DNA from: Chrysoporthe austroafricana
Lineage: Eukaryota; Ascomycota; Sordariomycetes; Diaporthales; Cryphonectriaceae
Length of the DNA stretch: 64,000 nucleotides
Assembly: GCA_001051155.2 (NCBI GenBank)
Contig: JYIP02000003.1
Coordinates: 2,046,001-2,110,000 of the forward strand
Reading direction: 5' to 3'
Every line of letters starts with the position of its first letter. Within the stretch, counting starts at the first letter, position 1. Positions 11,401 to 23,851 of this stretch are shown here, in pieces. Made by a program: the position numbers and the translations under genes. Under the pieces are notes generated by a model, which was given only the letters and a program-made list of their open reading frames with translations, had not been told where the DNA came from and did no database searches.

Positions 11401-14105
11401 AGGATAAAATTCCAGAATTATTCTATTTATAAATTCAATTAAGCAAAACTCGAAATACTTAAAAAATATATTGATAAAAACTTAAAGAGAAACTATATAC
11501 GGAAATTACAATTATTTGCAAAATACCCGATCCTATTCGTATTTAAGAAAAATAGCAAATTACGACTTTATATAGATTATTAATAGCTTAATAATATTAC
11601 AATTAAGAATCGCTATCCCTTATTATTAATAGGAAAAATGCGAAACTAATTGATTGGAATAAATTAATTTATTATATTCGATCTTAAAGAAAGATATTAT
11701 TATATCCGGATTAAAGAAAATAATATTTGGAAAATAGTATTTAAGATCCGTTACGGATATTTTGAATATATAATCTTACTTTTTGGATTAATTAATACGC
11801 TTGCATTTTTCCAAAAAATAATTAATAATATCTTTTGCGAATACTTAAATACTATTATTATCGTTTACTTTAATAATATCTTTATTTATTCAAGAAATTT
11901 TGAATTATATAAATAGTATATATAGCAAGTATTTTAAACTTTATAAGATAATAAATTTTTAATCGAATTGAATAAATATTATTTTTATTAATAGAAAGTT
12001 AATTATTTCGGTTATACGATAGAATTAAGTAAGATTAGCATACAAAAAGATAAAATTTAAGCAATAAAAGAATAGTTTATATTCGAAAAAATTAAAGAAA
12101 TTAAAATATTTTTCGGTTATATTACCTTTTATCGATAATTTATTCGAAATTATAATAAAATCGTACGCTTTCTTATAAATCTTACAAAAAAAGATCGGAA
12201 ATTCGAATAAATATAAGAAATATAAGAAGTATTCGACAAAATCAAAAAACGAATTATATCAGAACTTATATTTTATAAGGCAAACCCAAATAAACTATTT
12301 GAAGTCGAAACCGATATATCGGACTATATATTTGGAAGATAATTAAGCTAATAAGATAATTAAAGATATTTTAGAATTGTAAGCAATTTTTTAAAAAAAA
12401 TTGAATAGTTCAGAATTCAATTATAGCATTCCAGATAAGAAATTAATAGCAATTATAAAAGCATTCGAAAAATAGCAGTATTACTTAATAAGAGCCAAGC
12501 ATTAAATTATAGTACATTCCGATTATAAAAACTTAATAACGTTTATAATAATAAAAGTTTTGAATAAATAATAAGTCAAATAAGCAAAATTTTTCTTATA
12601 ATTCGACTTAAAGATTATTTATTGCAAAGGATCTGAAAATAATAAAGCAAATATATTTAGCAAATAATTAGATTATTAAAATACGGAATTCAAAAAACTT
12701 TAGAATATCTTTCGGCAAAATAAAAATGGCAACTTGATAAACGAAATTAAGGAATTCAATATTATTATTAGGATTTCCAATAATAAAAAAAAGCTAGAAG
12801 ATATAACCTTTAAAAAATAAAACGAATATATTAAATTTACGTATAATACATTAGCATACGGCTATTAAAGAATTAGAGCTATATATAAAAGAATTAAAAG
12901 ATATTAGAATTCTTTAAAATTAAGAAAAAAGATCGAAAAGATTTTGCGAAAATGCAATAGCTATAAAAAAAACAAAATTAAATATTACAAGCTTTATAAA
13001 TTGCTTTAACTGCTTCTTATTCCGGAAATAATTTAGTAATTTATTAGCCAGAATTTTATTATTAAATTACCCTTTTTACGAAAACCTTTAATTAAAATAT
13101 AATACGATAGCATTTTAATAATAATTTGCAAATTAAGCAAGTATATTTATTTCTTCCTATATAAAGAAAGCAATATAATAGAAGATTTCGTATATACGTT
13201 TTTCAGAATAATTATAGCCAATTATAGCATATTTAAAGAAATTATTTCCGATAGAAATAGAAAGTTTATATTAAACTTTTAATTTTTATTTATAAAATTA
13301 TTCGGAATATAACCAAAAATATTTATAATATTCCATTCGCAAACGGACAAATAAATAAAACGAATAAACCAAATTATTAAATAATACTTATAATATTATA
13401 TAAATTATAAATAAAATAATTAAATTAACTTGCTATTATTAATATAATTCGCATATAATAACGCAAATATAAGCATAACGAAAAAATTACTATTTTATAC
13501 GCTTTATAATTATAATCCAATAGCTTATCGCAATAAATTATTAAAAATAAATGCAAAAGCAGCAGAAAAACAAATCCGGAAAATTAAGAAAATCTAAAAG
13601 GAATTTCAGGAAAAACTGAAATTTATATAAGAAAGAATAACGAAATATACTAATTCCAAAAAGATTAAGAAACTAATCTTATAAGAAAAGAATAAAGTTT
13701 ATTTTATTCGACAAAAAGAGCATATTAGAATAATAAGACCTTTTTATTCGTTAAATTATAAAAAACTTAGCCTATTTAGGATTTTAAAAAGAATTTCAAA
13801 TATTAATTTCGAATTTATATTGCCTTACGGAATAAAAATTTACCCGGTATTTTATATTTCGCTTTTCAAATTAGCATTTAATGCAATTAAAACGAACGAA
13901 TTTATACAAATCGAAACTAACGAACCGAAATACGAAATCGAACGGATTTTCAAATATCGGAAATTAACCAAATATAAAAAATACTTAATCAAATAGAAAA
14001 GATATTATTTAAACGAAAATAGTTAAGAACCAGTTAGTAACTTAAATAATATATATTAAGCATTCAAAAAGTATTAAAAAAGGCAATTAATTAGCTAGCC
14101 TGAAA
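8430..14105 (+). pseudogene. Copy B gag-pol remnant
   Basis: Limits are approximate. In order: gag (about 8,430-9,250), knuckle region near 9,280-9,320, protease near 10,480-10,570, RT about 11,400-12,130, RNase H about 12,240-12,680, integrase about 12,830-13,500, and an integrase C-terminus with a decayed chromodomain about 13,940-14,060. The RT core keeps FELxKERYYYIRIKE-like sequence and FGLIN, but the catalytic box reads YFNN, so both Asp residues are changed (G-to-A). Stops fall mainly at Gln and Trp positions. No functional product is expected. Confidence 0.82.
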
Positions 14106-14160
14106 AATAATTAAAAGAATTCGGCATAATTTCGTATCTTGCAATCAGGTCGATAGCGGA

Positions 14161-14690
14161 TTAATTAATATTAAAACCAAATTGCTGCAAAGCAGTATCT
14201 AGATCAAAACTTTCGGGAAGAAGACTTTTAGGAACCAAAACTTCCAAAGCGCGATATTCGGTTTCGGCCTTATAGCGCTTTTCCTCGGCCTTTTTTTTCT
14301 CTAGCCGTTCTAAATTTTCGAGGTTAAATAAATTACAACTGAAAGCCCAGGCTATCCGTTCTTATTATATCCGCTTCTGTTTCCGCAACTTTATTAGCTT
14401 ATTTTCTAAACTTTTAATTTCGTTTTCTAATTTTTAAAATTAGTTAAATGCGAAAGAAAGTTCCGTAGCGTTAATCGGCTTTAGGATATTATAGTTTAAT
14501 TGATTATACTAAACGTATTGGAAATAATAAGATGAATTCTATTTGGAAATTGTGCAAGTTTTCAAACTTAAGCGGTTATAATAAGAATAAGAATATATAA
14601 TAATAGCGTAGTAAATAATCCGAAAGATTAAGGACTTATATTGCTTATTTTTATTAAAACGAAAATCGGAAGATTTAAGTTTAGAAATTC
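14161..14690 (-). pseudogene. Antisense ORF remnant in copy B
   Basis: Minus-strand reading frame between the pol end and the 3' LTR, homologous in position and sequence to that of C and E. Most readable is the C-terminus, SFDLDTALQQFGFN. The middle is charged (Glu/Lys/Arg-rich) with TAA/TAG at Gln/Trp positions. The start is not defined because the N-terminal part is damaged. Function unknown. Confidence 0.6.
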
Positions 14691-14790
14691 TATTCGGCAT
14701 CCTAATTAAGAAGGTATAATAATATACTTATACGAACCAGGATTACTTATAAAAAATCGTTAAGGACAATAATTAATAAGAGGGGAATAA

Positions 14791-15271
14791 TATTATAATT
14801 CAATAAGAAACCAGAGTATATAGAAAAGAAAGAGAATTAGCCAGGCATTTTATTCCTAGCCCCGCTTAAGAAAGATCCTATAATTATTTACGTAACCCAG
14901 GGTTAGGGTTACGAGGTAAGGAGGATCTAGGGGGATTTGTTCCAGATCCAATAAATTCAAGATCTATAAATCTATTCCAAGTCCGACAGATTCAAAATCT
15001 ATAAATCTGCTCCAGATTTAACAGATCCATATTGAAGAAATGGATATATAAGGACGAGACATTTACTAAATAGATTATTATAGCTCTTTAGTCGTAAATT
15101 TAAATACTATTTGAACTCTATTTCTAAGTAATAGCCTTATAAGCTTATAAATATTGCGAATATTTATTAAATAAGTTTCCGGTATTCAAGGTTATACTTA
15201 ATACTGCTCTTGCTAGTATAAACCTTTCTGACCTTATAGTTTATTTTAGAATTACTGCAGCGTTTATAATA
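14791..15271 (+). repeat. 3' LTR of copy B
   Basis: 481 bp, preceded by a purine-rich tract (aataagaggggaataa). It starts tattataatt and ends gtttataata. U3 differs from the 5' LTR of the same copy and contains its own pair of related segments (cagatccaataaattcaaga... and cagattcaaaatctataaat...). The telomere-like motif is at 14899-14911, and a TATA-like tatataagg lies near 15,046. Confidence 0.85.
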
Positions 15272-15393
15272 AGAAAGATAATAACGAATGCCGAAAGCCG
15301 TCTTGCATAGCGGACGCTACGCTTATTCTGAAAAGCATTACGACAAGCTGTATTTCCTATATTCTCGAACGTAAAGCAGATAATAAAAGAAAT

Positions 15394-16502
15394 AATGCCA
15401 ACCTCCCTTTTTCCAAACGAGCTGCAATATTGGCCGGATAATAGGATAAAGGAATACGACCTTTATAGAATGCTGCCCTTTCGACTAATACCGAACGAAT
15501 ATTTTGAGGCTTAAAAGATAAACCAGTTTACGAAAACTTTCGATTAAGAGAAGAGATATACAAGCGAGCCGTACGACTTGCTCGATAATAAAATAATATT
15601 ATTCCTTAATATTTGCTATTACGCCGATATTTTATTAAGCTAGTTTTATATAATATTCTTTCGAATGCTAATAGAGAAAGCAAAAGAATATTATTTATAC
15701 TTTATTAAAAAGAATAATAATTTCAGAATCGCATATCTCAAAATTAAAATCCATTTCGATATAGAAGTGAATTATTAGCATTACTATACAAATTGGATAA
15801 TAATTACGTTTTTCGAAATATGCTAAGAAAACCTTAATAAAAGCTCCCGCGAGATTTTTCAGATATTGCTAGACAAGCTTTATTTATACTAATGAATATT
15901 AAATACCGTATATTAAAGAAAAAATACCTTAAGGATAGCAATTATCGGGGCTTGTTATAATATTTCAGAGCTTGAAATAGCTTTTTGGAAAATAGCAAAT
16001 ATATACGAAAAGCTCTATATTAACTTCCGGTTATCGATTAAAATATACTTAAGCCGTATAATAGCGCTAAATACTTTTTTCCAGAATAGCCCCGAGCATT
16101 ATTATTTCGACCGCCGCTATAATAATAACCGAAAAGGTCGAAAGACTTTCTGTAAAAAAAGCAATTTAGGGTAACGAAATAATCCAGAATAGCCGGTCCG
16201 ATAAAGGCTAAAGAAATGCTTTATTTGCAATTACGAAAAGTATTAATTAACAAAATACTTTTTAGAAAAATAAAAACGAGCTCGTATATAATATATAATC
16301 CAATACTAGCTTATAAGTACTTTAATAACCGATTTCAGTATTTTCCTAGCATAATATAAGGGTAATAAACTCGATACGGAAAAGGATAAAAATTATAATA
16401 AAATAGAAGATAAAAATAGCGTAAATAGCGCTGCTATCGTTCAATACTTAATAGATTAAGCTTTTTTCTATTAATTAACGGGCGATAATATTTTTAGCAA
16501 AG
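15394..16502 (+). pseudogene. Element G gag remnant (copia)
   Basis: The start is taken at ATG 15394 (MPTSLFPNELQYWPDN). The frame continues as PFRLIPNEYFEA and then an EPYDLLDNK segment, typical of fungal copia Gag as I remember it. A CCHC-type region lies near 16,221-16,270 (CFICNYEKY), with the knuckle His apparently changed to Tyr. Stops sit at Gln/Trp positions. The frame is interrupted by the insertion of copy C after 16502. No promoter or LTR is visible directly upstream. Confidence 0.7.
16498..16502. repeat. Target site duplication CAAAG, left of copy C
   Basis: caaag immediately precedes the 5' LTR of C and is repeated at 23847-23851 immediately after its 3' LTR. A perfect 5-bp duplication is normal for a Ty3/gypsy integrase and fixes the element's ends. 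Confidence 0.93.
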
Positions 16503-16949
16503 TATTATAAACCAATATGTAAAACCAAAATGCAATATCAATACTACCCTAAAAGGCCTACTCAGTACTAAGACTTCCAGGCATTGCTGCAGAAACCTAA
16601 CAAATGCTTACGTAAGCAAAGCTAAAGAGCAGATAAGATAAGGATTATCGGATTACTAAGTAAGCTAGCGAGCCAGGCTTACTAGCTTACTTAATGAGCT
16701 AGCAATCCCGTACTGAAAAGCTGGATATATAAAAACTAGATATCTGCTAGACAAATAGCAATAGCTTTTCAGTTATCAATTTAAATATCAATAGGACTTT
16801 ATTATTGATAATTGCTCAAGATTTATAAATTTTGCAAATATTTAATGAATCGTATTCCGATATTTAAGGCTTATACTTGGTATCGTTCTTATTAGTATAA
16901 ATCCCTTAACCCTATAGCATACTTTAAGGCTGCTGCAGCATTTATAACA
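16503..16949 (+). repeat. 5' LTR of copy C
   Basis: 447 bp from tattataaac to atttataaca. It contains a TATA-like gatatataaaaac near 16,724. It lacks the telomere-like motif found in the LTRs of A, B and D. Directly after it comes ttttgataactcttgtttaaga, the conserved leader that should hold the primer-binding site. Confidence 0.92.
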
Positions 16950-17049
16950 TTTTGATAACTCTTGTTTAAGAACGGTTTAGTATATTCCTTTTGAATAATA
17001 TCAGAATACGATAGCGCTTTAGATCCCGTTTTCTTCCAGCAATTAAGCT

Positions 17050-20000
17050 TTTTAGGAAAGAAACCCGGTTATCTTTATTAACGAATAATTCCAGGAATAA
17101 AATATAGCCTTATATTAACAGCTCGAGGAAGTTAAGAACGAAGTTTTCCGCCTTAACGCTTTTCAGCAAGCCAAGGCTTTTAAGCTTAATAAGCTTAAGC
17201 TTTATAAAAGCATTCGCGGGGATTTTCAAGCTTTCTTGACCCAATTCAAAGCTTATTTCAAGCATTATAGTACCCAATTCAGAATTACTTATAACAAAAT
17301 CGATTTCGCAAGAAGCCGATTCGAAAGAATAGCATTCCAGTAATAAGAACCTACTTTTCATAATTATTTGGATAACGATAATGCATTTCATTCCGAGGAT
17401 ACTAAACGCATTTTCCAATACTATTCCAATTTCGAAAAAGCCTTTATTAAGACTTTCGAAAATCCGGACAAGCGACGCATTGCAATATAGCAATTAGAAG
17501 CATTTCGGCAAACAGGATTAATAGCAGACTATATAGCCAAATTCAGATAAATTATTGCTTATTTCGATTACGAAAACGAGCTCTTTATAGACGCTTATTA
17601 TGCAAGACTTAAGGAAGAAATTAAAGACGAACTCTATAAGGAAAACCGATTTAAGGAACTTAATAAGTTTATTAGTAAAGCCGTTCGTATTAACAATCGA
17701 CTTTACAAACGAAAATAATAACGATAGAAGAACTATAGCAATACCTTTCGATACTAACCCAATTTTAAGAAACGCAAATTCCAATATAATAACCGGAATA
17801 ATATAGCTTATTTAAGCACGATATATGCCGGACTTATAGAATTAGACGCCTTTATGCGAAAATAATGCAAAGGGGTTACTTGCTATAATTGTAATAAGAA
17901 AGGATATATTGCTCGTAATTGCTATTAAGAAAAGAAGAAACGAGAATAGAAGCTAATCCTAGAAAAATAAGTTAATATCGCTTAGCAATAAGAAACTGGG
18001 CAACTAAGCAATAATATCTTACGAAAGCAAGCAGCGGACCCTGGTTATAGCAGCATAAGCTGGACGGCTTGCTATTAGGATTACTATTTACTGCATTTCG
18101 CAATAAAAGAAAGCTTAGAATAGTTCTTATATAAATTTAAGAAATAATAATAATTCGCTATAAGAAGAAAAAGCTTATTTTATAATATAGCTATAAACGA
18201 TAGCAATTCGGACTGCTCAAGCAACTTACTAGATATCAGGAAAGAAGATTTAGGATAATTCCCTTTAGAAATATACCTTGACAAATAATAGGAAGCAATA
18301 GCAAAAGAAGAATTCAGTACTTTAAATACGGCAATATTTGCGCTCAGTAACGCTACGAAAGAAATAGCATTCCCGAACTGATAGCCAAATAACCTATTAA
18401 CCCTTATGCTTGAAAAAGGATTAGAAAAGCCCGATATCTAAAATACAAAATAGCCGTAACAGAAATATAGCAATTGGATAACCAAATATACAAAAATTAA
18501 GCATTTAGTTTACGGGCTTATATTATAAGAACTTTTCCAAAGCATTCCGTTCCAAAATAGCAAATGCAAACCCCAAGAAAATAGAAGAATTAGCTACTTA
18601 TACCCTTGATATTATAAACTTGCCTGGATATATTGCATATATTATAATTGCTAGATATATTTTAGCGAAAAAGTTAAATATAATTGGTTCCTAATTAGGG
18701 AATAGGACTAATTAGTTTAACTTATTATGGAATCCTAAAGGAAATATAGAAAAGACTTGCATATTGAATATAGTAATGCTTATATCGGGCTATTTAATAA
18801 TTATCCGTAAAAGTATATTCAAAGAAGAATAATATAGAAATAATACTATATATCGGCATGCTCTATTTATATGCAAGACAAAGCTAAAGAATAATACCGA
18901 TTGCAAAAAGCCGAGAAAGCAAGGCAATATGCTTAAAGCCAAGCAAGAAAATTAGCGAGGCAAGTAGCGAAACAAGCATAAAACGACCCAAAAAGAAAAG
19001 ATCGCTTGTAAAAGGATAATAGTCGATTAGGATTACGAAATCCCTATATATCATTACAAATAATAAAGAAAAATACATTATTTTGAACGCATATATTAAC
19101 GGGCAATATTACGGCGCATTATTGGACAATAGCGCATAAGGAAATTTCATCTTGCCAGAAATTATTAATAAGAAATAAATTCCCTGGATGCAAAAGAAAA
19201 ACCCTTATAAATTCAATATTGTAAAAAGAAAAGCAATTGCATATAACTTTAGTATAATCGATATAGAAACTAATTATTTACTTATTTCGATTCAAAGCCT
19301 TATAACAAAAACTACTTTCGATATTACAGATATAGCATAATACGAGTTAATCTTAAAAATACTTTAGCTTAAGAAGCATAACTTTTATATCGATTGGACT
19401 ATTAGCTAAATTTCGTAAGAATAAGCCGTACTTACCGAAAAGGTTATAATTAACGGAAAAAGGGGAATCTTAATTATTAAGGATAATATCAGAAATATGC
19501 GTTCAAACAGGCTTAGATTTACCTTTAAAGCAGAAAGACTTGCCAAAATAAAAGGAAAAGTTACGGAAGCCTCGAACTTATAAATACAAATTGAGAACGG
19601 ATTAAGAATTCAAGCGACTAGCGGTTAGCAAAAGACTAATCTAACGCAAAGCGTTACGAAATTATATAAACTATAGAACTATAAAGAGATTTAACTTTTA
19701 GTATAATAAGCATAAAAAGATTACGAAAAAAGATTTGGCCTTATAAACGATAAATACCCAAGGCCGCTAGAAACTAGGATATATAGATAAAAAAAAGAAG
19801 CAGCAGAAAAAAAATACGCTTAGCAATACTTCTTATTCTTCCAAATTGCGGAAAACGAGAAAGGACCGCTATCAGAACTTAAAAACGTATTACGAGAATA
19901 TTATAAGTTTAAGAAATTATAGCAAAAGAAGTTCGATACCGGCTTACCGGAATACGGCCTTTTTGATTATAAGATTTTACTGAAAAAAAGAATAAAACCT

Positions 20001-22700
20001 AAGAACTACTCTATTTACAAATTCGATCAAATAAAACTCGAAGCATTTAAGGAATATATTAACGAAAACTTAAAAAAAAGCTATATACGAAAATTACGAT
20101 TACTAACAGAATACTTAATCCTATTCGTACTCAAGAAAAACGTCAAATTACGACTTTATATGGATTATAAATAGCTTAACGATATTATAATTAAGAACTG
20201 CTATCCCTTGCCCTTAATAGGAAAGATACGAGACTAGCTAATAGGAACAAACTAGTTTATTACGTTCGACTTTAAAGAAGGATATTACTATATCCGAATT
20301 AAGGAAGATAATATTTGGAAAATAGCATTCAGGACCCGTTACGGACATTTCGAATATATAATCTTACTTTTTAGATTAACTAACGCGCTTGCATTTTTCC
20401 AAGAAATAATTAACGATATCTTCCGTAAATATTTGGATATTATCGTTATCGTTTACTTTAATAATATCCTTATCTATTCGAAAGACCTTAAATCCTATAA
20501 ATAGCATATATAATAAATATTCCAGATTTTGTAAGATAATAAATTCCTAGTCGAATTAAGCAAATGCTATTTCTATTAGCAAAAAGTTAACTATTTCGGC
20601 TATACAATAAAATTAGACAAAATTAATATGCAAAAAAATAAGGTCTAAGCAGTAAAAGAATAGCTTATATTAGAAAAGACAAAAGAAATCAGGGCATTTC
20701 TCGGCTATACTAACTTTTACTAACAGTTTATTCGGGATTATAACAAAATCGTACGCTCTTTTACGGACTTTACGAAAAAAGACCGAAAGTTCGAATAAAT
20801 ATAAGAAATATAGGAAGCATTTAACGAAATTAAGAAACGAGTAATATCAAAGCCCATATTTTACGAAACAGACCCAAATAAACTATTCGAAATCGAAATC
20901 AATATATCAGATTATATACTAGGAAGACAATTAGGCTAACGAGATAACTAAAGACGTTTCAGGATCGTAAGCAATTTCTTAAAGAAACTGAATAGCCCGG
21001 AACTCAATTACAGCATTCCCAATAAAGAATTAATAGCAATTATAAAAGCATTCGAAAAATAGCAGCACTACTTAATCGGAACAAAATACCAGATTATAAT
21101 GCATTCCGATTATAAGAATTTAATAATATTTATAACGACGAAAATCCTGAATAAGCGATAAGTTAAGTAGGCGGAATTCCTTTTACAATTCGATTTAAAG
21201 ATCGTTTATTGCAAAGGATCAGAAAATAGCAAAGCGAACGCATTTAATAAATAATTAGACTACCAAAATAATAAACCAAAAGAACTACAAAATATCTTTC
21301 GACAAAATAAGGATAGCAACCTTATAAACGAAGCCAGAAAACTTAATATAATTATCAAAATCAATAATAACGAAAAGAAACCAGGAAATATAACCTTTAA
21401 AAAACAGGACGAATATATCCGAAATATATATAGCATATTAGTATACGGCTACTAAAGAATCAGAGCTATATATGAAAGAATTAAGAAATATTAAAATTTC
21501 TTAGAATTAAGGAAAAAGATTAAGAGAATCCTACGAGAATGCAATAGCTGCAAGAAAAATAAAATCGAATATTATAAGCCTTATAAATTGTTTTAACTAT
21601 TTCTTATCCCGGAAGCGGTTTGGCAATCTATTAGCTAGGACTTTATTACTAAACTACCCCTCTTACGGGAACTTTTAATTAAAATGCAATATAACAGTAT
21701 CCTAATAGTAATTTGCAAACTGAGCAAGTATGCTTACTTCTTTCTATACAAAGAAAGCAGTATAGCAGAAGATCTCGTATATATATTCTTCAAAACGGTT
21801 ATAGCCAATTATAGCATGCTTAAAGAAATTATTTCTAATAAAGATAGGAAGTTCGCATCCAATTTCTGGATATTGCTTATAAAGCTATTTGGAATACAAT
21901 AAAAAATATTTATAGCATTCTACTTATAAACGAACGGATAAACGGAACAAACGAATCAAATTATCAAACAATACTTATAGCATTATATAAATTACAAACA
22001 AAATAATTAGATTAACCTATTATTTCTAATACAATTCGCATATAATAGCGCAAATATAAATATAATAAAGAAATTATTATTCTATACGCTATACGGCTAT
22101 AACCCGATAGCTTATTATAACGAATTACCGGGAGCAAATATAAAAATAGCAGAAAAACGAATCAAAAGGATTAAGAAGATTCAAAAGGAATTCCAGAAAG
22201 AACTAAAATTTATACAAGAAAGAATAACGAAATATGCTAACTCTAAGAGAATTGAAAAACTAATTCTATAAGAAAGAGATAAAGTCTATTTCGTTTGACG
22301 AAAAGAATATATCAAAATAATTAGACCCTTTTATTCGCTAAACTATAAGAAATTCGGACCGTTCAAGATCTTAAAGAAAATTTCAAGCATTAATTTCAAA
22401 CTTGCATTACCTTACGGAATAAAAATCTACCCAGTCTTTTACATTTCGTTCCTAGAACTTGCATTTAAGATAGCCGAAACGAATATTATAATACAGGTTA
22501 AAAGTAACGAACCAGAATATAAAATAAGACGAATCCTTAAATACTAAGGACTAACGAATCAGAAGGAATACTTAGTTAAATAGAAAGGATATTATTCAAG
22601 CAAAAACAGCTAGGAATTAACCAAAAACTTAGCCAATGCAAAATAAGCCTTCCAAATCTATTAGGAAAAAGCAGCTACTAATTAGCACCCAGTATAGGAA
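17050..22700 (+). pseudogene. Copy C gag-pol remnant
   Basis: Limits are approximate. Gag occupies about 17,050-17,860. The knuckle near 17,878 reads CYNCNKKGYIARNC, with all three Cys kept but His changed to Tyr. Protease is near 19,090-19,420, RT about 20,030-20,720 with catalytic box YFNN, RNase H about 20,880-21,260, and integrase about 21,420-22,200. The longest open part is the integrase core at 21684-21902, where the second catalytic position reads SNKDRKF instead of SDRDRKF. A chromodomain end (YLVK-stop-KGYYSSKNS) lies near 22,575-22,610. No functional protein is expected. Confidence 0.85.
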
Positions 22701-22785
22701 TAATAAATAACTAATTAAAAAAAAAAAAACTTACTAATTAACCAGAAAGATAATCAATACTAGAAGGACTAGCCGCATTTTCGGA

Positions 22786-23295
22786 CTAATCAATTTCGGA
22801 ACCAAATTGCTGCAAAACAGCTTCGAAATCGAAACTTTCCGGGAAAAGACCCTTAGGAATGAAAAGCTTTACGGCACGACGCTCGGCCTCGACCTTACGA
22901 CGCTCCTCTTCGGCCTCTTCGGCTTCCAGTCTTTCTAACTCTTCCATATTATCGATTCCCCGACAAACGGCTCGCATTATCTTCTCGTATTATATACGCT
23001 TTTAATATCGAAAACGAAAAACTCTTTCTTCTGCCATTTCCAGTTCATTTTCTAGCTTTTAATAATAGCAAGCTATCTTGCGCAATTCGTTAGGAATAAC
23101 GCTCAATATATCGTAACGGGAACGATTAAGCCGTACGTATTCCGAGCAGCGAGAAGAATCTCGTTTAGAAACCTAGCAAACCGGGATACCGCAACCCTCG
23201 CAAAACGAATAGGAAGGCATTTGAACGGCATATTAAAGAATCGCCTCTAAAAGAGAATTACGATACTGGGTCTTAAACGAACGATTCTTTTGCAT
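22786..23295 (-). pseudogene. Antisense Cys-rich coiled-coil ORF in copy C
   Basis: Reading from ATG at 23295 gives a 169-residue frame with a few stops at Gln/Trp positions; the last 63 codons (22977-22786) are open. N-terminal part: SFCEGCGIPVC, then RCSEYVRLNRSRYD, which looks like a zinc-binding cluster with some Cys lost. Middle: a long charged helix (NELEMAEERVFRFRY, then EELERLEAEEAEEERRK), a likely coiled coil. C-terminus: FDFEAVLQQFGSEID. The gene is convergent with gag-pol, between its end and the 3' LTR. I recall similar Cys-rich coiled-coil hypothetical proteins in filamentous fungi, but know no function. Confidence 0.68.
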
Positions 23296-23399
23296 TCTAC
23301 TCGATATCCTAATCAGGAAGGTACAATAAGTAAGGAGAAAAACTAAGAGGAAAGCTTACAGAAATTGATAAGGATACCAACTAACAAGATAGGAAATAA

Positions 23400-23846
23400 T
23401 ATTATAAACCAATATACAGAACCAAAATGCAGTATTAATGCTACCCTAAAAGGCCCATTCAGTACCGAAACTTCCAGGCATTGCTACAAAAACCTAACAA
23501 ATGCTTATATAAGCAAAGCTAAAGAGCAGATAAGATAAGGATTATCGGATTACCAAATGAGCTAGCGAGCCAGGCTTATTAGCTCACTTAATAAGCCGGC
23601 GATCCCGTACTGAAAAGCTGGATATATAAGGACCAAATATCTGCCAGACAAATAGCAATAGCTTTTCAGTTATCAATCTAAGTATTAATAGGACCCTATT
23701 ATTAATAGTCGCCCAAGATTTGTAAACTTTGCAAATACTCAGTGAATCGTATTCCGATATTTAAGGCTTATACTTGGCACTGCTCTTATTAGCATAAATC
23801 CTTTGACCCTATAGCATACCTCAAAGCTGCTGCAGCGTTTACAATA
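23400..23846 (+). repeat. 3' LTR of copy C
   Basis: 447 bp, the same length as the 5' LTR and collinear with it, starting tattataaac and ending gtttacaata. It is preceded by aagataggaaataa, a mutated polypurine tract, and followed by the target duplication caaag. Confidence 0.92.
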
Positions 23847-23851
23847 CAAAG
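23847..23851. repeat. Target site duplication CAAAG, right of copy C
   Basis: Partner of the caaag at 16498-16502. Confidence 0.93.

Larger units (their letters stand above)
7911..15271 (+). mobile_element. Copy B: full-length Ty3/gypsy element with mismatched LTRs
   Basis: 7,361 bp from the 5' LTR start (tgttataact) to the 3' LTR end (gtttataata). Gag, protease, RT, RNase H, integrase, a chromodomain-like end and the antisense ORF are all present in the usual order but full of stops. The two LTRs share R-U5 but have clearly different U3 regions. The flanking pentamers are attct (left) and agaaa (right), so no target duplication is visible. This suggests a recombinant between two related elements. 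On the right it abuts the 5' leader of copia element G. Confidence 0.85.
16503..23846 (+). mobile_element. Copy C: complete Ty3/gypsy chromovirus
   Basis: 7,344 bp with two 447-bp LTRs and the perfect 5-bp target duplication caaag. It is inserted in the gag/protease part of copia element G. Internally it carries gag, protease, RT, RNase H, integrase with chromodomain, and an antisense ORF. It is RIP-mutated more than D and less than B. It has the same U3 type as the 5' LTR of copy B. Confidence 0.93.
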
